This document shows, piece by piece, positions 25,967-33,490 of a DNA stretch of 33,490 bases. The notes under the pieces are model-generated. The model was not told the DNA's origin. It was given only the letters and a program-made list of their open reading frames with translations, and did no database searches. This DNA comes from Methanobacteriota archaeon. Its GTDB lineage: Archaea > Thermoplasmatota > Poseidoniia > MGIII > CG-Epi1. A program made the translations under genes and the position numbers. The stretch is from positions 1 through 33,490 of the forward strand of contig JAPOKN010000005.1 of the NCBI GenBank assembly GCA_029977605.1, read 5' to 3'. How positions within the stretch are numbered: position 1 is the stretch's first letter; the number at the start of each line of letters is the position of its first letter.

Positions 25967-27151
25967 TTATTGAAGTGTAATATCTGGCATCAACGGACGA
26001 GCGGCAAAGCCTTTCAACGCAAAATTACTACCTTCGCCAACACGACAAACAAACAAATCCCTGTGATGTCTAGTCAATCCAAACTCGTCTAATGAAGAAA
26101 CTCCACCACATATCTCCATAGCCATTGTCATGTGATCTGAAGCTTTACGAGAACATTCTATCTTTACTTTAGCAGCAGATTCCCTATCCAATGTATTATC
26201 ATCATATCTATTTGTTAAGTCAATGAGCCATGTCAAACCTTGTTCCAAGGTAATATCCATATCAATAATTACATCTTGAACTCGTTGGAAGCTTCCTATA
26301 GGAACTCCAAATTGCTCTCTTTCCTGAGCATAGGTTCTACATTTATCAAGGCCAAACGCCAGAGAAGCCAGAGACATACCAGCAATGAATAATCGGCCTC
26401 CGTTCAATGTCTTAGCCATTACTTTGAATCCTTCATTCTCTTTGCCCAATATTGCATCATCTGTTACAGTTACTTCATCAAATGAAATAGAACCTGTAGA
26501 TGACTGACTCCAGAGATCTTTTCCTGCCATTTCTTGATAAGAAACATTAGAATCATTCATAGGTACTATGAAACATGTGGTTCGATAACCTGGTTTAGAT
26601 TCAGGACTAGTCATGGCATGTACTACAACGTGACTTGACCACTTTGCGTTAGTTGACCAACACTTTTCTCCTTTAATTACCCATTTGTCACCATCTTTCT
26701 TGGCCGTAACTTCTGGATTTGTAGCATCTGAGCCTCTACCGGGTTCAGACAAGCCAAAAACAAACATTCTATTCCCGGCTGCTAAATCAGGAAGATGAGC
26801 TTCCTTTTGTGCATCTGTTCCAAAAAGTTGTAGAGGTTTAGCACCTAAAGACATAGCTGCACCAGGTGTAATTGCTAATGATTGAGAATGATAGCCCAAA
26901 GCCAATCCCATCAAAATTAAATCTAATTGATTACCTCCTTGGCCACCATATTTATCTGAAACAGTCACACCAAATAATCCCATCTGTCCCATTTCCTCAA
27001 TTATATCTTCTGGAATTAGTTCGTGATTACGCTCCCAATGAAGATAGTTAGGTTCAATTCTTTCTTTAGCAAACTCACAGACTGCCTTGTAAAAAGTCAT
27101 TGAATCTGAAGATACTAACCTTTCCAAATAGTGATCTATACGACGTTCCAT
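25967..27151 (-). CDS. acyl-CoA dehydrogenase
   Basis: A 394-aa flavoprotein that introduces the first double bond in beta-oxidation or in branched-chain amino acid breakdown. All three domains of the family are visible: an alpha N-domain (EEMGQMGLFGVTVSDKYGGQGGN), the FAD-facing core FVFGLSEPGRGSDATNPEV and CWSTNAKWSSHVVV, and the C-terminal helices QEREQFGVPIGSFQRVQD and MAMEICGGVSSLDEFGLTRHHRD. A Glu in VGEGSNFAL (about 373) sits where medium-chain enzymes have the catalytic base. Chain-length preference is not deducible. The electron-transfer flavoprotein genes are not here. The 227-nt upstream region carries repeated CAACGTT elements. Confidence 0.92.
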   Translation of the reverse strand: MERRIDHYLERLVSSDSMTFYKAVCEFAKERIEPNYLHWERNHELIPEDIIEEMGQMGLFGVTVSDKYGGQGGNQLDLILMGLALGYHSQSLAITPGAAMSLGAKPLQLFGTDAQKEAHLPDLAAGNRMFVFGLSEPGRGSDATNPEVTAKKDGDKWVIKGEKCWSTNAKWSSHVVVHAMTSPESKPGYRTTCFIVPMNDSNVSYQEMAGKDLWSQSSTGSISFDEVTVTDDAILGKENEGFKVMAKTLNGGRLFIAGMSLASLAFGLDKCRTYAQEREQFGVPIGSFQRVQDVIIDMDITLEQGLTWLIDLTNRYDDNTLDRESAAKVKIECSRKASDHMTMAMEICGGVSSLDEFGLTRHHRDLFVCRVGEGSNFALKGFAARPLMPDITLQ

Positions 27152-27249
27152 AATATTCCACTAGGAATAACATTAAAGTGGTTATGTCTCGTCTATGTGA
27201 CCTTTGATTTACTCGATTTACACCCATACACCGTCAATTACCCTAATAG

Positions 27250-27268
27250 CAACGTTGTTATCAACGTT
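27250..27268. repeat. paired CAACGTT elements, candidate operator
   Basis: The 8-nt palindrome CAACGTTG and a second CAACGTT lie 12 nt apart start to start, forming a 7-bp inverted repeat AACGTTG-TTAT-CAACGTT. A minus-strand AT-rich TATA candidate (TATTTTAAAA, about 27281-27292) lies some 26 nt upstream, so the repeat could cover the transcription start of the acyl-CoA dehydrogenase gene. Unverified. Confidence 0.4.
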
Positions 27269-27378
27269 ATTGGTTTGAAATGTTTTAAAATACCAGTTAC
27301 TTTTACGACTGCTAGGTATGGGCTCATATGTCCCTAATTTGATGGGGTCCAAAAAGAGGTAGATCTATTGGAAAGTGG

Positions 27379-28941
27379 TTATCGTGACCTTCCAATTGCT
27401 CCACGAGGTGGCTCAGGCTCGTAATCAGCTTGTAATTCTGGAGGCCATTCCCTCGGTTCATCGTCTACCCCTTGAAGAATAATGTAACCAATTATCATAA
27501 CTATGAAAAGAAAACCAATTGCTGCAGGCCTTCCAAAGCCTAACTCATCTACTATGATTGCCCAAGATAAAGGTCCGATAATAGTTGCAAATCGTCCAAC
27601 CATACTATACAAGCCATAGAATTGACCTATGTAACGAGGTGGCGTTAGAACAAGCATGTATGGCCTATCCGCACACCAGGTTCCTCCTAATGCTACTCCT
27701 GCCAAAAATGGAGCCAGCCATATCATCCATGTTGGTAGGCCTAACCAAACAGTAGAAATTAAAAGTGTAAACGAAGCAAACCAAAACCACAAAACTGCAT
27801 TAAGAGTAACTTTTGGGCCCACAATGTCTACTAAATACCCCCACAAAAATCCACTTACAATTGATGAGAAAACACCAATAAGCGTGTAAACAGCTATCTC
27901 AGAATCTTCCATTCCAAACTCCTCTCTAACATAAATCGCAGCAAAAGTAATAGAAGTATTTGCTGCATCTGTGTAAAAGACTCTTCCAACTAAAAATCTA
28001 GATAAACCTGGAAAATTACTTAACATAGATAACGTTCCTTTAAGCTGTGTAAATGTTCCCGATGTTGCATCAATTATTGAACCATCTCTAAATAGGGGCG
28101 TTGTTTTTGTATTTATTGATGAAAATACACACCAAATTGCAAAAAATAGAGTAGAATATCTTAACAGAACATTATCTTCAACCAACCAAGCATTTATACC
28201 CAAAAGAGTCGCCATTAGTATCATTAAACTAGGCCAGAAGTTATCTCCGGGGGTTTCTCTGACAAATATGAAACAAGGAATTGCAAAAATCAAAAACAAA
28301 GCCGCAGTTAACTGGAATACTGCAGGGTAAGGAAAACCTAAAGTATCAGTTATGTATAATGCAGATAATATTCCTACTAACGCTCCAACATAACCTACAC
28401 CAATTCCAATTCCTCCGATCCTACCTTTATTTCCTGGGGTAGAAATTGTGGCTAATGTTGAATCGTAGAATATAAGTCCTGCTTGATAAAAATAATTTGC
28501 AATTACAAAGAAAATAAGAGAAACTGTTAAAATTGTACTCTTACTCCAGCCATCCTTTTCATATCCTAATAAAGCTGTAAAAGCAACACACAAAAGAGTT
28601 GTAACGAAAAGAAAAGGCATCTTACGTCTTGCCTGATCTGAAAGTGCTCCAATCAATGGCGCTGTGAGAAACACTAACGCCATAGATATTGCATTAGCAT
28701 AACCGTAATCTGAATCTGTTCCGCCTACTTCATCACTTACGACCCAAAGCCCAAAATAAAATGAAACTATTAGAACTGAAAAGATGGTATTTCCTAAGTC
28801 GTAAAAAGCCCATGAAAATATACTAAACATGGATGCCTTGGTAGTTATCGGCTCTCTTGGTTTTTTCCTTTCTTCGTTAAAATCCTTTAATTTCTCTCTA
28901 ATCTTCTTCGGTGCATCTAGAATCTTTCTTGAACTACTCAT
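27379..28941 (-). CDS. MFS transporter, UMF1/Atg22 family
   Basis: A 520-aa membrane transporter with about 12 spans. Signatures of the UMF1 (Atg22-like) branch of the major facilitator superfamily are present: SWAFYDLGNTIFSVLIVSFYFG, the loop GALSDQARRKMPFLFV, YDSTLATISTPGNKGRIGGIGIGVGYVGALVG, and FVRETPGDNFWP. A charged N-tail (KIREKLKDFNEERKKPRE) and a Pro/acidic C-tail are cytoplasmic by the positive-inside rule. Yeast Atg22 exports amino acids from the vacuole, which would fit a peptide-consuming cell, but the substrate here is inference. It starts 2 nt after the stop of the upstream paralog and is co-transcribed with it. Confidence 0.88.
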   Translation of the reverse strand: MSSSRKILDAPKKIREKLKDFNEERKKPREPITTKASMFSIFSWAFYDLGNTIFSVLIVSFYFGLWVVSDEVGGTDSDYGYANAISMALVFLTAPLIGALSDQARRKMPFLFVTTLLCVAFTALLGYEKDGWSKSTILTVSLIFFVIANYFYQAGLIFYDSTLATISTPGNKGRIGGIGIGVGYVGALVGILSALYITDTLGFPYPAVFQLTAALFLIFAIPCFIFVRETPGDNFWPSLMILMATLLGINAWLVEDNVLLRYSTLFFAIWCVFSSINTKTTPLFRDGSIIDATSGTFTQLKGTLSMLSNFPGLSRFLVGRVFYTDAANTSITFAAIYVREEFGMEDSEIAVYTLIGVFSSIVSGFLWGYLVDIVGPKVTLNAVLWFWFASFTLLISTVWLGLPTWMIWLAPFLAGVALGGTWCADRPYMLVLTPPRYIGQFYGLYSMVGRFATIIGPLSWAIIVDELGFGRPAAIGFLFIVMIIGYIILQGVDDEPREWPPELQADYEPEPPRGAIGRSR

Positions 28942-28943
28942 AT

Positions 28944-30818
28944 CTAATCTTTGTTATGCATGGAATCATAATCTGCTTCTGTTGTTTCCGCTAATAATTT
29001 CCTTATCCTATTATCTTCAGCTTTGGCATCTTCTATTCCTGCATCAATATCTACTCGGTAAAGCAAAATCGCACCTAACAAAAGAAGGAATGCAATACTG
29101 AATATTCCAGCACGACTATCATACATTACTGACATGAAGAAGTAAAGAGCTGGACCTAAAAATGCTGCTACTTTATTAAAGAATCCAAGAAAGCTGTAAA
29201 ATTCAGTACTTCGAGTTTCAGGAACAATCTGACCAAATAAACTACGTGCAAGTCCCTGTGAACCACCCAACAAAGTTCCCATAAAACAGCCAAGAACGAT
29301 AAATTGAAGAAAGACACCCATCCCTAATGGTTTCCAAATATTATCTCTAGCCCATATAGGAATGCTATCTAAAACACCATCACCCAAATTAGTTGGGTGA
29401 TCTACACCAACATTAGCTTCACCATCTAATACTCCGCCGAGTATACTCACACTAAATCTAGTACTATTAATCGAATCTACAAAAGAAGTAAGATTTGAAT
29501 TCGGAATTCCCAAAAGTAAAATCTTATTTGGCTCATCTTCTGAGTCTCCCCAAGACCATTCTAAAATATCTTTATCGTCATCATTAACTTCAGTAGGAAG
29601 AATATAAGCCCATTGTTTTGCCCAAGCTTGTTCGTCAAATTCATCATCCTCATAATCTAGTTTCTGAGCTAAATCATTAGCTGACCAGGAAACATAAACC
29701 GAATATGCGCTATCTTCCTCATTCCATTCATATAATATGTCATAATCTTCATGCGTTTCCAATTCTAATGGAGCAAAACCGAGCCCTGCAAAACATAAAA
29801 CAACCCAACCACAAATCGAAATCATCAAAGCTTGTTTGGTACCTTTACTCTCTGCTAATTTAGTAAATAATATAGCTGATGGAGCTGCAACAAATTGCAC
29901 AACGAGAAGAGCAATTATAAGCCCTGTAAAACCAATACCTAAAACAGTAGTTCCATACACACCAGCTAATGCAGTTACAGTATTTATTCCATCAATAAAT
30001 AAAAAGTAAGCAAGCATGTAAAGGAATAAATGAGGAAAGTCTTTGTAATCTCTCAAAGTTTGAGTAACTTCACCAACTGCAAATCTTGCAGCATCCTGGA
30101 ATTTTAGCTTTTCCATTTCGTTTTCAACTGGAGGTTCAGGAACCCAGGCAAATGTAATCAGTGCAAAACCATACCACCAAATTCCAGATGAAGCTAACGA
30201 GAATTGAACTGCCCATTCAGCAAAATCGGTTGCTAGTAGTATAATAAGATGAATAACTAGAAGAATCCCTGCACCTAAGTAACCATAAGCAAATGCGCGA
30301 TTTGAAATATCATCTAATTCATCTGGCTTACCAAGATGAGGCAATAATGCATTGTAAAAAACTCCAGCTCCATTGAGACCAATATTAGCAAAAAGATACA
30401 TCACCATAATCCATATCCACGATGCATTTCCGAATAGAGGCGCTAATGCAATAAGGAAAGTCCCTCCAGCACCTACTACTGTTAGAACCTTTAACCAACG
30501 CATTTTTACAAGTCGACGATCGGCTATAACACCTAAAGGTGGACTTATTATTGCTACGGAAAGTGTAGAAATAGCTATAACAAGAGACAAGACAGCATCA
30601 GCAGTCATCGACTGTGAAAAAAGTGAGACTGTAAGTCCATTAGCCTTAAGGAATAATGCAGTATACCACACAGGAATAATTGCTAAGGTAACACTACACT
30701 CGAAAGCTGATTTGGCCCAGTCATAATAGCCATAACCACTAATTGCCTTTTCTTTATCTTCAGGGAGATTTTTTAACTTAGAACCTAAACTAAAAAGTCT
30801 AGTAATTGGATCTGCCAT
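28944..30818 (-). CDS. MFS transporter, UMF1/Atg22 family, with large acidic insert
   Basis: A second UMF1-type transporter, distant from its neighbour: YGYYDWAKSAFECSVTLAIIP, GVIADRRLVKMRWLKVL, GVFYNALLPHLGKPDELDDISNRAFAYGYLGAG, FVPEPP-like AWVPEPPVENE, and a late RSLFGQIVPETRSTEFYSFLGFFNKVAAFLGP match the family. Between two spans, at about residues 360-490, lies a soluble insert very rich in Asp/Glu/Trp (EWNEEDSAYSVYVSWSANDL, EWSWGDSEDEPNK), probably extracellular. The track starts at a TTG; ATG at 30818 (MADPITRL) lies about 26 nt from TATA TATATTTAAA, so I choose it as leaderless. Confidence 0.88.
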   Translation of the reverse strand: MADPITRLFSLGSKLKNLPEDKEKAISGYGYYDWAKSAFECSVTLAIIPVWYTALFLKANGLTVSLFSQSMTADAVLSLVIAISTLSVAIISPPLGVIADRRLVKMRWLKVLTVVGAGGTFLIALAPLFGNASWIWIMVMYLFANIGLNGAGVFYNALLPHLGKPDELDDISNRAFAYGYLGAGILLVIHLIILLATDFAEWAVQFSLASSGIWWYGFALITFAWVPEPPVENEMEKLKFQDAARFAVGEVTQTLRDYKDFPHLFLYMLAYFLFIDGINTVTALAGVYGTTVLGIGFTGLIIALLVVQFVAAPSAILFTKLAESKGTKQALMISICGWVVLCFAGLGFAPLELETHEDYDILYEWNEEDSAYSVYVSWSANDLAQKLDYEDDEFDEQAWAKQWAYILPTEVNDDDKDILEWSWGDSEDEPNKILLLGIPNSNLTSFVDSINSTRFSVSILGGVLDGEANVGVDHPTNLGDGVLDSIPIWARDNIWKPLGMGVFLQFIVLGCFMGTLLGGSQGLARSLFGQIVPETRSTEFYSFLGFFNKVAAFLGPALYFFMSVMYDSRAGIFSIAFLLLLGAILLYRVDIDAGIEDAKAEDNRIRKLLAETTEADYDSMHNKD

Positions 30819-30838
30819 ATTCAACGATAGACAGGTGG

Positions 30839-30849
30839 TTTAAATATAG
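30839..30849 (-). promoter_or_regulatory. TATA box of the UMF1 pair
   Basis: Minus-strand CTATATTTAAA is centred about 26 nt upstream of ATG 30818. This spacing chooses that ATG over the TTG at 30824 and suggests a leaderless two-gene mRNA. Confidence 0.6.
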
Positions 30850-30882
30850 ATGACCTATATGTTTCTAGAAAATAAACAGAAA

Positions 30883-31473
30883 CTATTTATTCCATTCAAG
30901 TGCCTTGTCTAGAAAATTTTGGAAAATTTCAGCACCGAATTCTGTATTCTCAACCTCTGGATGATACTGAACGCCAGCGTAAGGAAGTGTTTCATGCTGC
31001 ATTACTTGTACTTGACATGCATCGGAAGAAGCTAATATTCTGAATCCATTTGGCATCTTGTGTACTTCATCGTTATGAGATTCCCATACATTAAATTCTT
31101 TCGGGAATCCTTTCAAAATCCATCCTTCCTCAATAAGTGTGACTAATGAAGAACCAAATTCAGGAACTTCAGCTGGCCCTGCTTCTCCCTCAAAATGAGT
31201 TGCCATGTACTGATGACCCACGCAAATACCCAAAATAGGCCATTTCTCTAAATCTAAATATTCTGAAGTTAATCCTAAAGCTTCAGACTCGCTTTCTATT
31301 CGAGGAGCTCCACCGGACAGTACTAGAGCTTGAAACCTATCTAATTCTTCAATTGGTGTAACATTAGATATTATTTCTGCTCTACATCCAAGATAATTCA
31401 GAACTCTATATTCTCTGTGTGTCCACTGCCCACCATTGTCTACAACGGCTATTGGGAAATTGTCGTATGACAT
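30883..31473 (-). CDS. guaA: glutamine amidotransferase, GMP synthase subunit A type
   Basis: A 196-aa class I glutamine amidotransferase. The N-terminus IAVVDNGGQWTHREYRVLNYLG, nucleophile motif ILGICVGHQYMATHF, ESHNDEVHKMPNGF and the closing GVQYHPEVENTEFG give the Cys-His-Glu triad. Archaeal GMP synthase is split into an amidotransferase and a separate ATP-pyrophosphatase; this protein matches the former, which supplies ammonia to convert XMP to GMP. The synthetase partner is not in the window. The ATG follows the transketolase-like stop by one nucleotide, so they are one transcript. A different synthase partner cannot be excluded. Confidence 0.88.
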   Translation of the reverse strand: MSYDNFPIAVVDNGGQWTHREYRVLNYLGCRAEIISNVTPIEELDRFQALVLSGGAPRIESESEALGLTSEYLDLEKWPILGICVGHQYMATHFEGEAGPAEVPEFGSSLVTLIEEGWILKGFPKEFNVWESHNDEVHKMPNGFRILASSDACQVQVMQHETLPYAGVQYHPEVENTEFGAEIFQNFLDKALEWNK

Positions 31474-31474
31474 A

Positions 31475-33490
31475 CTAGTTTTCAGGAATCTCCTGCTTTA
31501 ACCTTTCTAATCTTTTGGACCTGTCGGTCGCGAATTTAGCTATAGATTTCATTACCCATCTAGGACTTAGATGCGCTTCATCAATAATTTGTTCTAGACT
31601 ACCGCCAGTTCTCCATCTATTGTCCCAATCTGGAGATAATGAATAATCTGCTACTACTCTATTAGATATCCAATTTTTCATAACATTCAATCCAGTGTTA
31701 GTGATAATCATAGAATCTGCCCATTCTTGATCTCCAATAATAGATGATTTATATTGTGAATCTTGCATATCAAAAAGTTCCCATGATATTGCTGAAACAA
31801 TTTTAACATTATATTTAGAGCTAATATCATCAAGGATAGAGACGACGGTGTTAGTAGAACTAGTTCCTCTAACAATAATTACACCATCTCGTGGACGCTC
31901 GTCATAATCTCTTATCAGGTAAGCACCTTTAGAAGCATCAAAATAACTAGCCATGCCCATTTTTTCCCTATCTGGAACCTCTATAGCTGGTCGAGTTAAG
32001 TGAAGCGCTACTATTGGAACGTCTGTTGAAAAAGCAGCTGCTAGGGCTGGTGCAACATCATTATGCTCCCAAGGATGGAGATTAATGATATGGCCCTTTG
32101 GGAAAAGCTGAGTAACTCCTGGTGCAAAAATACCAAAATGAGTTCTACTATCTTCTGCGGTCTCTGGACCTGAGTGACCTGCTATCCACAATAACTTACC
32201 TACTTTGATTTGTGAGTCTTGGGCAACCTGGCTAAAAAGTCGAATTGGACCGTATTTTAGATAACTGAAAGAACCATACGTACTGAATGAACCAATAAAT
32301 CCGTTAAAAGAATCAATAGTATCTGAATTGAAATTAACTGTAGACAAACCGGCCATCATACCTGAATTTGCAAATTCAGTTATACCTTGTGGCATAAGTG
32401 GTGATGATGTATTGTTTTCTTTACTGTACATGCCCAAATCTTCCATATCTCCCCAACCTTTTGAGAAACCTGAAATATTTGTTGAGTCTGCTAAATCCGC
32501 TGACATCGCCACAAACAAAGGACGGTCATAATTTTCTCTAGAATAAGAGTTTAACCATGAAGCTATTTTAGAGAAGCCTACTCTATTTGGAACCTTATCA
32601 CCAGGATTAGCAAATAATTCTGAAGGATAGTTTGAAAAGTTAAATAGTTCTTTGTCGTCAAGAGGATTGCTGTTTTTAACTTTGCAAGAAGATATCTCAT
32701 TAGGTACTGAGTCTCCTAATTCAACTAAACGGTCTGCTAGATAATCAACTAAATCTTGATTATTGCGCAAAACTGAAAAAATAGTTTCTAAGTAAGATGA
32801 ACCTTGGGAAACTTGCTCTTCTCTAGATGGCGCTGCCTCCTCACCGAAATTATCAAAACTAACGTTGTATTTAGATGCGAAGTCTTCTTTAGTTTTCCAG
32901 AACAATTCTGAATTCCTCTTATGCGGAGAACCATGTGATTTCTCATCGAACTTGTGATAGCCTCGTCCTTTACGTGACTTAGCAAAAACCATTTTTGGAA
33001 TTGCTGAATTAGATTTTCCAACGATTAAATTATAATATGCTTTAGTGAAGGAATCCCAATCTTCGCAATTATCTGTACCTTCTACATGCCATCCGCTTGT
33101 TTCAAAAAGCTCCTTGGGGGTTGAATTAACTATGCTGCTGAATGGGCGGCTATCAATACCATAATCATTCCAATCAATGTAATAAACTAAATTTCCAAGG
33201 CCAAGTCCCCAAGCTGAATTTAAAGTCTCTAGTGTAACACCAGTACTCAAACCACCTTCTCCTTCAAAAGCAAAAACTTTCACTTCTTCAGTTCCTGCCA
33301 ATTTATGGGCTAGAGCTGCACCTGCTGCTGCAGGAGAGCCGTGGCCGCTTGGTCCGGTGTTAAATTTGAAGAAAAGCGTCTTACCTTCCATTTCCGCGTG
33401 GCCTGGAAGTCCTTTATTTTGTCTTAGAGTAAGTAAATCTTCCCAAACCAACTGAAATTCATCACCGTTCTTAACTAAATATTTGGAATC
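31475..33490 (-). CDS. transketolase-like TPP enzyme, N-terminus beyond right edge
   Basis: The track starts at a TTG at 33451, but the frame stays open to the edge (a further 13 codons, DSKYLVKNGDEFQ), so the true start is outside the window. The TPP-binding motif GEGGLSTGVTLETLNSAWGL ... YIDWNDYGID occupies the first quarter. The pyrimidine domain follows (GITEFANSGMMAGLS, AGHSGPETAEDSRTHFGIFAPG), then a C-terminal domain VIIVRGTSSTNTVVSILDD. This layout is transketolase in one chain. A typical two-carbon transfer between sugar phosphates in the pentose phosphate pathway is expected, but the motifs diverge from bacterial TktA, so the substrate is inferred. Confidence 0.85.
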   Translation of the reverse strand, partial: DSKYLVKNGDEFQLVWEDLLTLRQNKGLPGHAEMEGKTLFFKFNTGPSGHGSPAAAGAALAHKLAGTEEVKVFAFEGEGGLSTGVTLETLNSAWGLGLGNLVYYIDWNDYGIDSRPFSSIVNSTPKELFETSGWHVEGTDNCEDWDSFTKAYYNLIVGKSNSAIPKMVFAKSRKGRGYHKFDEKSHGSPHKRNSELFWKTKEDFASKYNVSFDNFGEEAAPSREEQVSQGSSYLETIFSVLRNNQDLVDYLADRLVELGDSVPNEISSCKVKNSNPLDDKELFNFSNYPSELFANPGDKVPNRVGFSKIASWLNSYSRENYDRPLFVAMSADLADSTNISGFSKGWGDMEDLGMYSKENNTSSPLMPQGITEFANSGMMAGLSTVNFNSDTIDSFNGFIGSFSTYGSFSYLKYGPIRLFSQVAQDSQIKVGKLLWIAGHSGPETAEDSRTHFGIFAPGVTQLFPKGHIINLHPWEHNDVAPALAAAFSTDVPIVALHLTRPAIEVPDREKMGMASYFDASKGAYLIRDYDERPRDGVIIVRGTSSTNTVVSILDDISSKYNVKIVSAISWELFDMQDSQYKSSIIGDQEWADSMIITNTGLNVMKNWISNRVVADYSLSPDWDNRWRTGGSLEQIIDEAHLSPRWVMKSIAKFATDRSKRLERLKQEIPEN

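Noticed and set aside
27321-27336. Imperfect palindrome GGGCTCATATGTCCC
   Set aside because: Arms are unequal (2 versus 1 spacer bases around CATATG) and it lies between genes without clear relation to a promoter; could be chance.
27131-27337. Plus-strand 68-aa ORF upstream of acyl-CoA dehydrogenase
   Set aside because: It begins inside the dehydrogenase start region and spans its promoter; the peptide is Cys/Leu-rich without motif and has no TATA at the right distance.
1-33490. CRISPR arrays, insertion sequences, integrases, prophage or toxin-antitoxin pairs
   Set aside because: No regularly spaced repeats, transposase motifs or terminal inverted repeats were found; gene content is chromosomal core plus secreted proteins.

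Overview
The window (about 37% GC by eye) reads as chromosomal DNA of an AT-rich planktonic euryarchaeon. The best guess is Marine Group II (Poseidoniales) or a close Thermoplasmatota relative. The archaeal assignment is firm: PolD large subunit, aIF1A, Rio1 kinase, archaeal KH-domain (Pno1/Dim2-like) protein, archaeal RNase P RNA and the Rpp21-type RNase P protein, Trm5, and TATA boxes about 25-27 nt upstream of start codons (leaderless genes). The lineage guess is inference from very large secreted proteins, a secreted subtilase, methylmalonyl-CoA mutase and acyl-CoA dehydrogenase. I see no insertion sequence, CRISPR array, prophage or integrase. No stretch over 300 bases lacks a gene.

Layout. 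1-4940 (-): one giant secreted surface protein, cut by the left edge and therefore absent from the ORF track. 5082-7466 (-): glycine cleavage T and H proteins followed by Trm5, with short overlaps. 7540-9218 (+): aIF1A, Rio1 and a two-KH protein, a translation/ribosome-assembly operon. 9309-10578 (+): a probable leaderless 32-codon ORF, an RNase Z-like metallo-hydrolase and a QueD-like protein that has lost all three zinc histidines. 10575-13733 (-): secreted subtilisin-like protease with CARDB/PKD-type repeats and a C-terminal anchor. 13751-13826 (-): tRNA-Arg(GCG). 13904-14365 (+): PurE. 14362-14670 (-): RNase P protein Rpp21. 14723-15445 (+): unknown membrane protein. 15440-17711 (-): methylmalonyl-CoA mutase large subunit and a P-loop nucleotide kinase. 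17787-18080 (+): RNase P RNA, then a 46-aa leaderless ORF. 18249-23909 (-): PolD large subunit, biotin ligase, an M23-fold protein without signal peptide, a metzincin-like lipoprotein and a VanZ-like protein. 23948-25929 (-): ABC-2-like membrane protein and two small zinc-binding proteins. 25967-27151 (-): acyl-CoA dehydrogenase. 27379-30818 (-): two tandem UMF1/Atg22-type MFS transporters. 30883-33490 (-): a GuaA-type glutamine amidotransferase and a transketolase-like TPP enzyme cut by the right edge.

How the genes fit together. The picture is a protein- and lipid-degrading heterotroph. The surface protein, subtilase and metzincin lipoprotein act outside; the MFS and ABC-2-like proteins are in the membrane. 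Acyl-CoA dehydrogenase, methylmalonyl-CoA mutase, biotin ligase (for a carboxylase not in this window) and glycine cleavage serve fatty-acid, propionate and amino-acid breakdown. The rest is housekeeping: replication, initiation, ribosome maturation, RNase P, tRNA modification and purine synthesis. The most unusual items are the zinc-ligand-less QueD paralog, the leaderless micro-ORF coupled to the metallo-hydrolase, the 46-aa ORF behind rnpB, and the M23-fold protein and metzincin lipoprotein near PolD.
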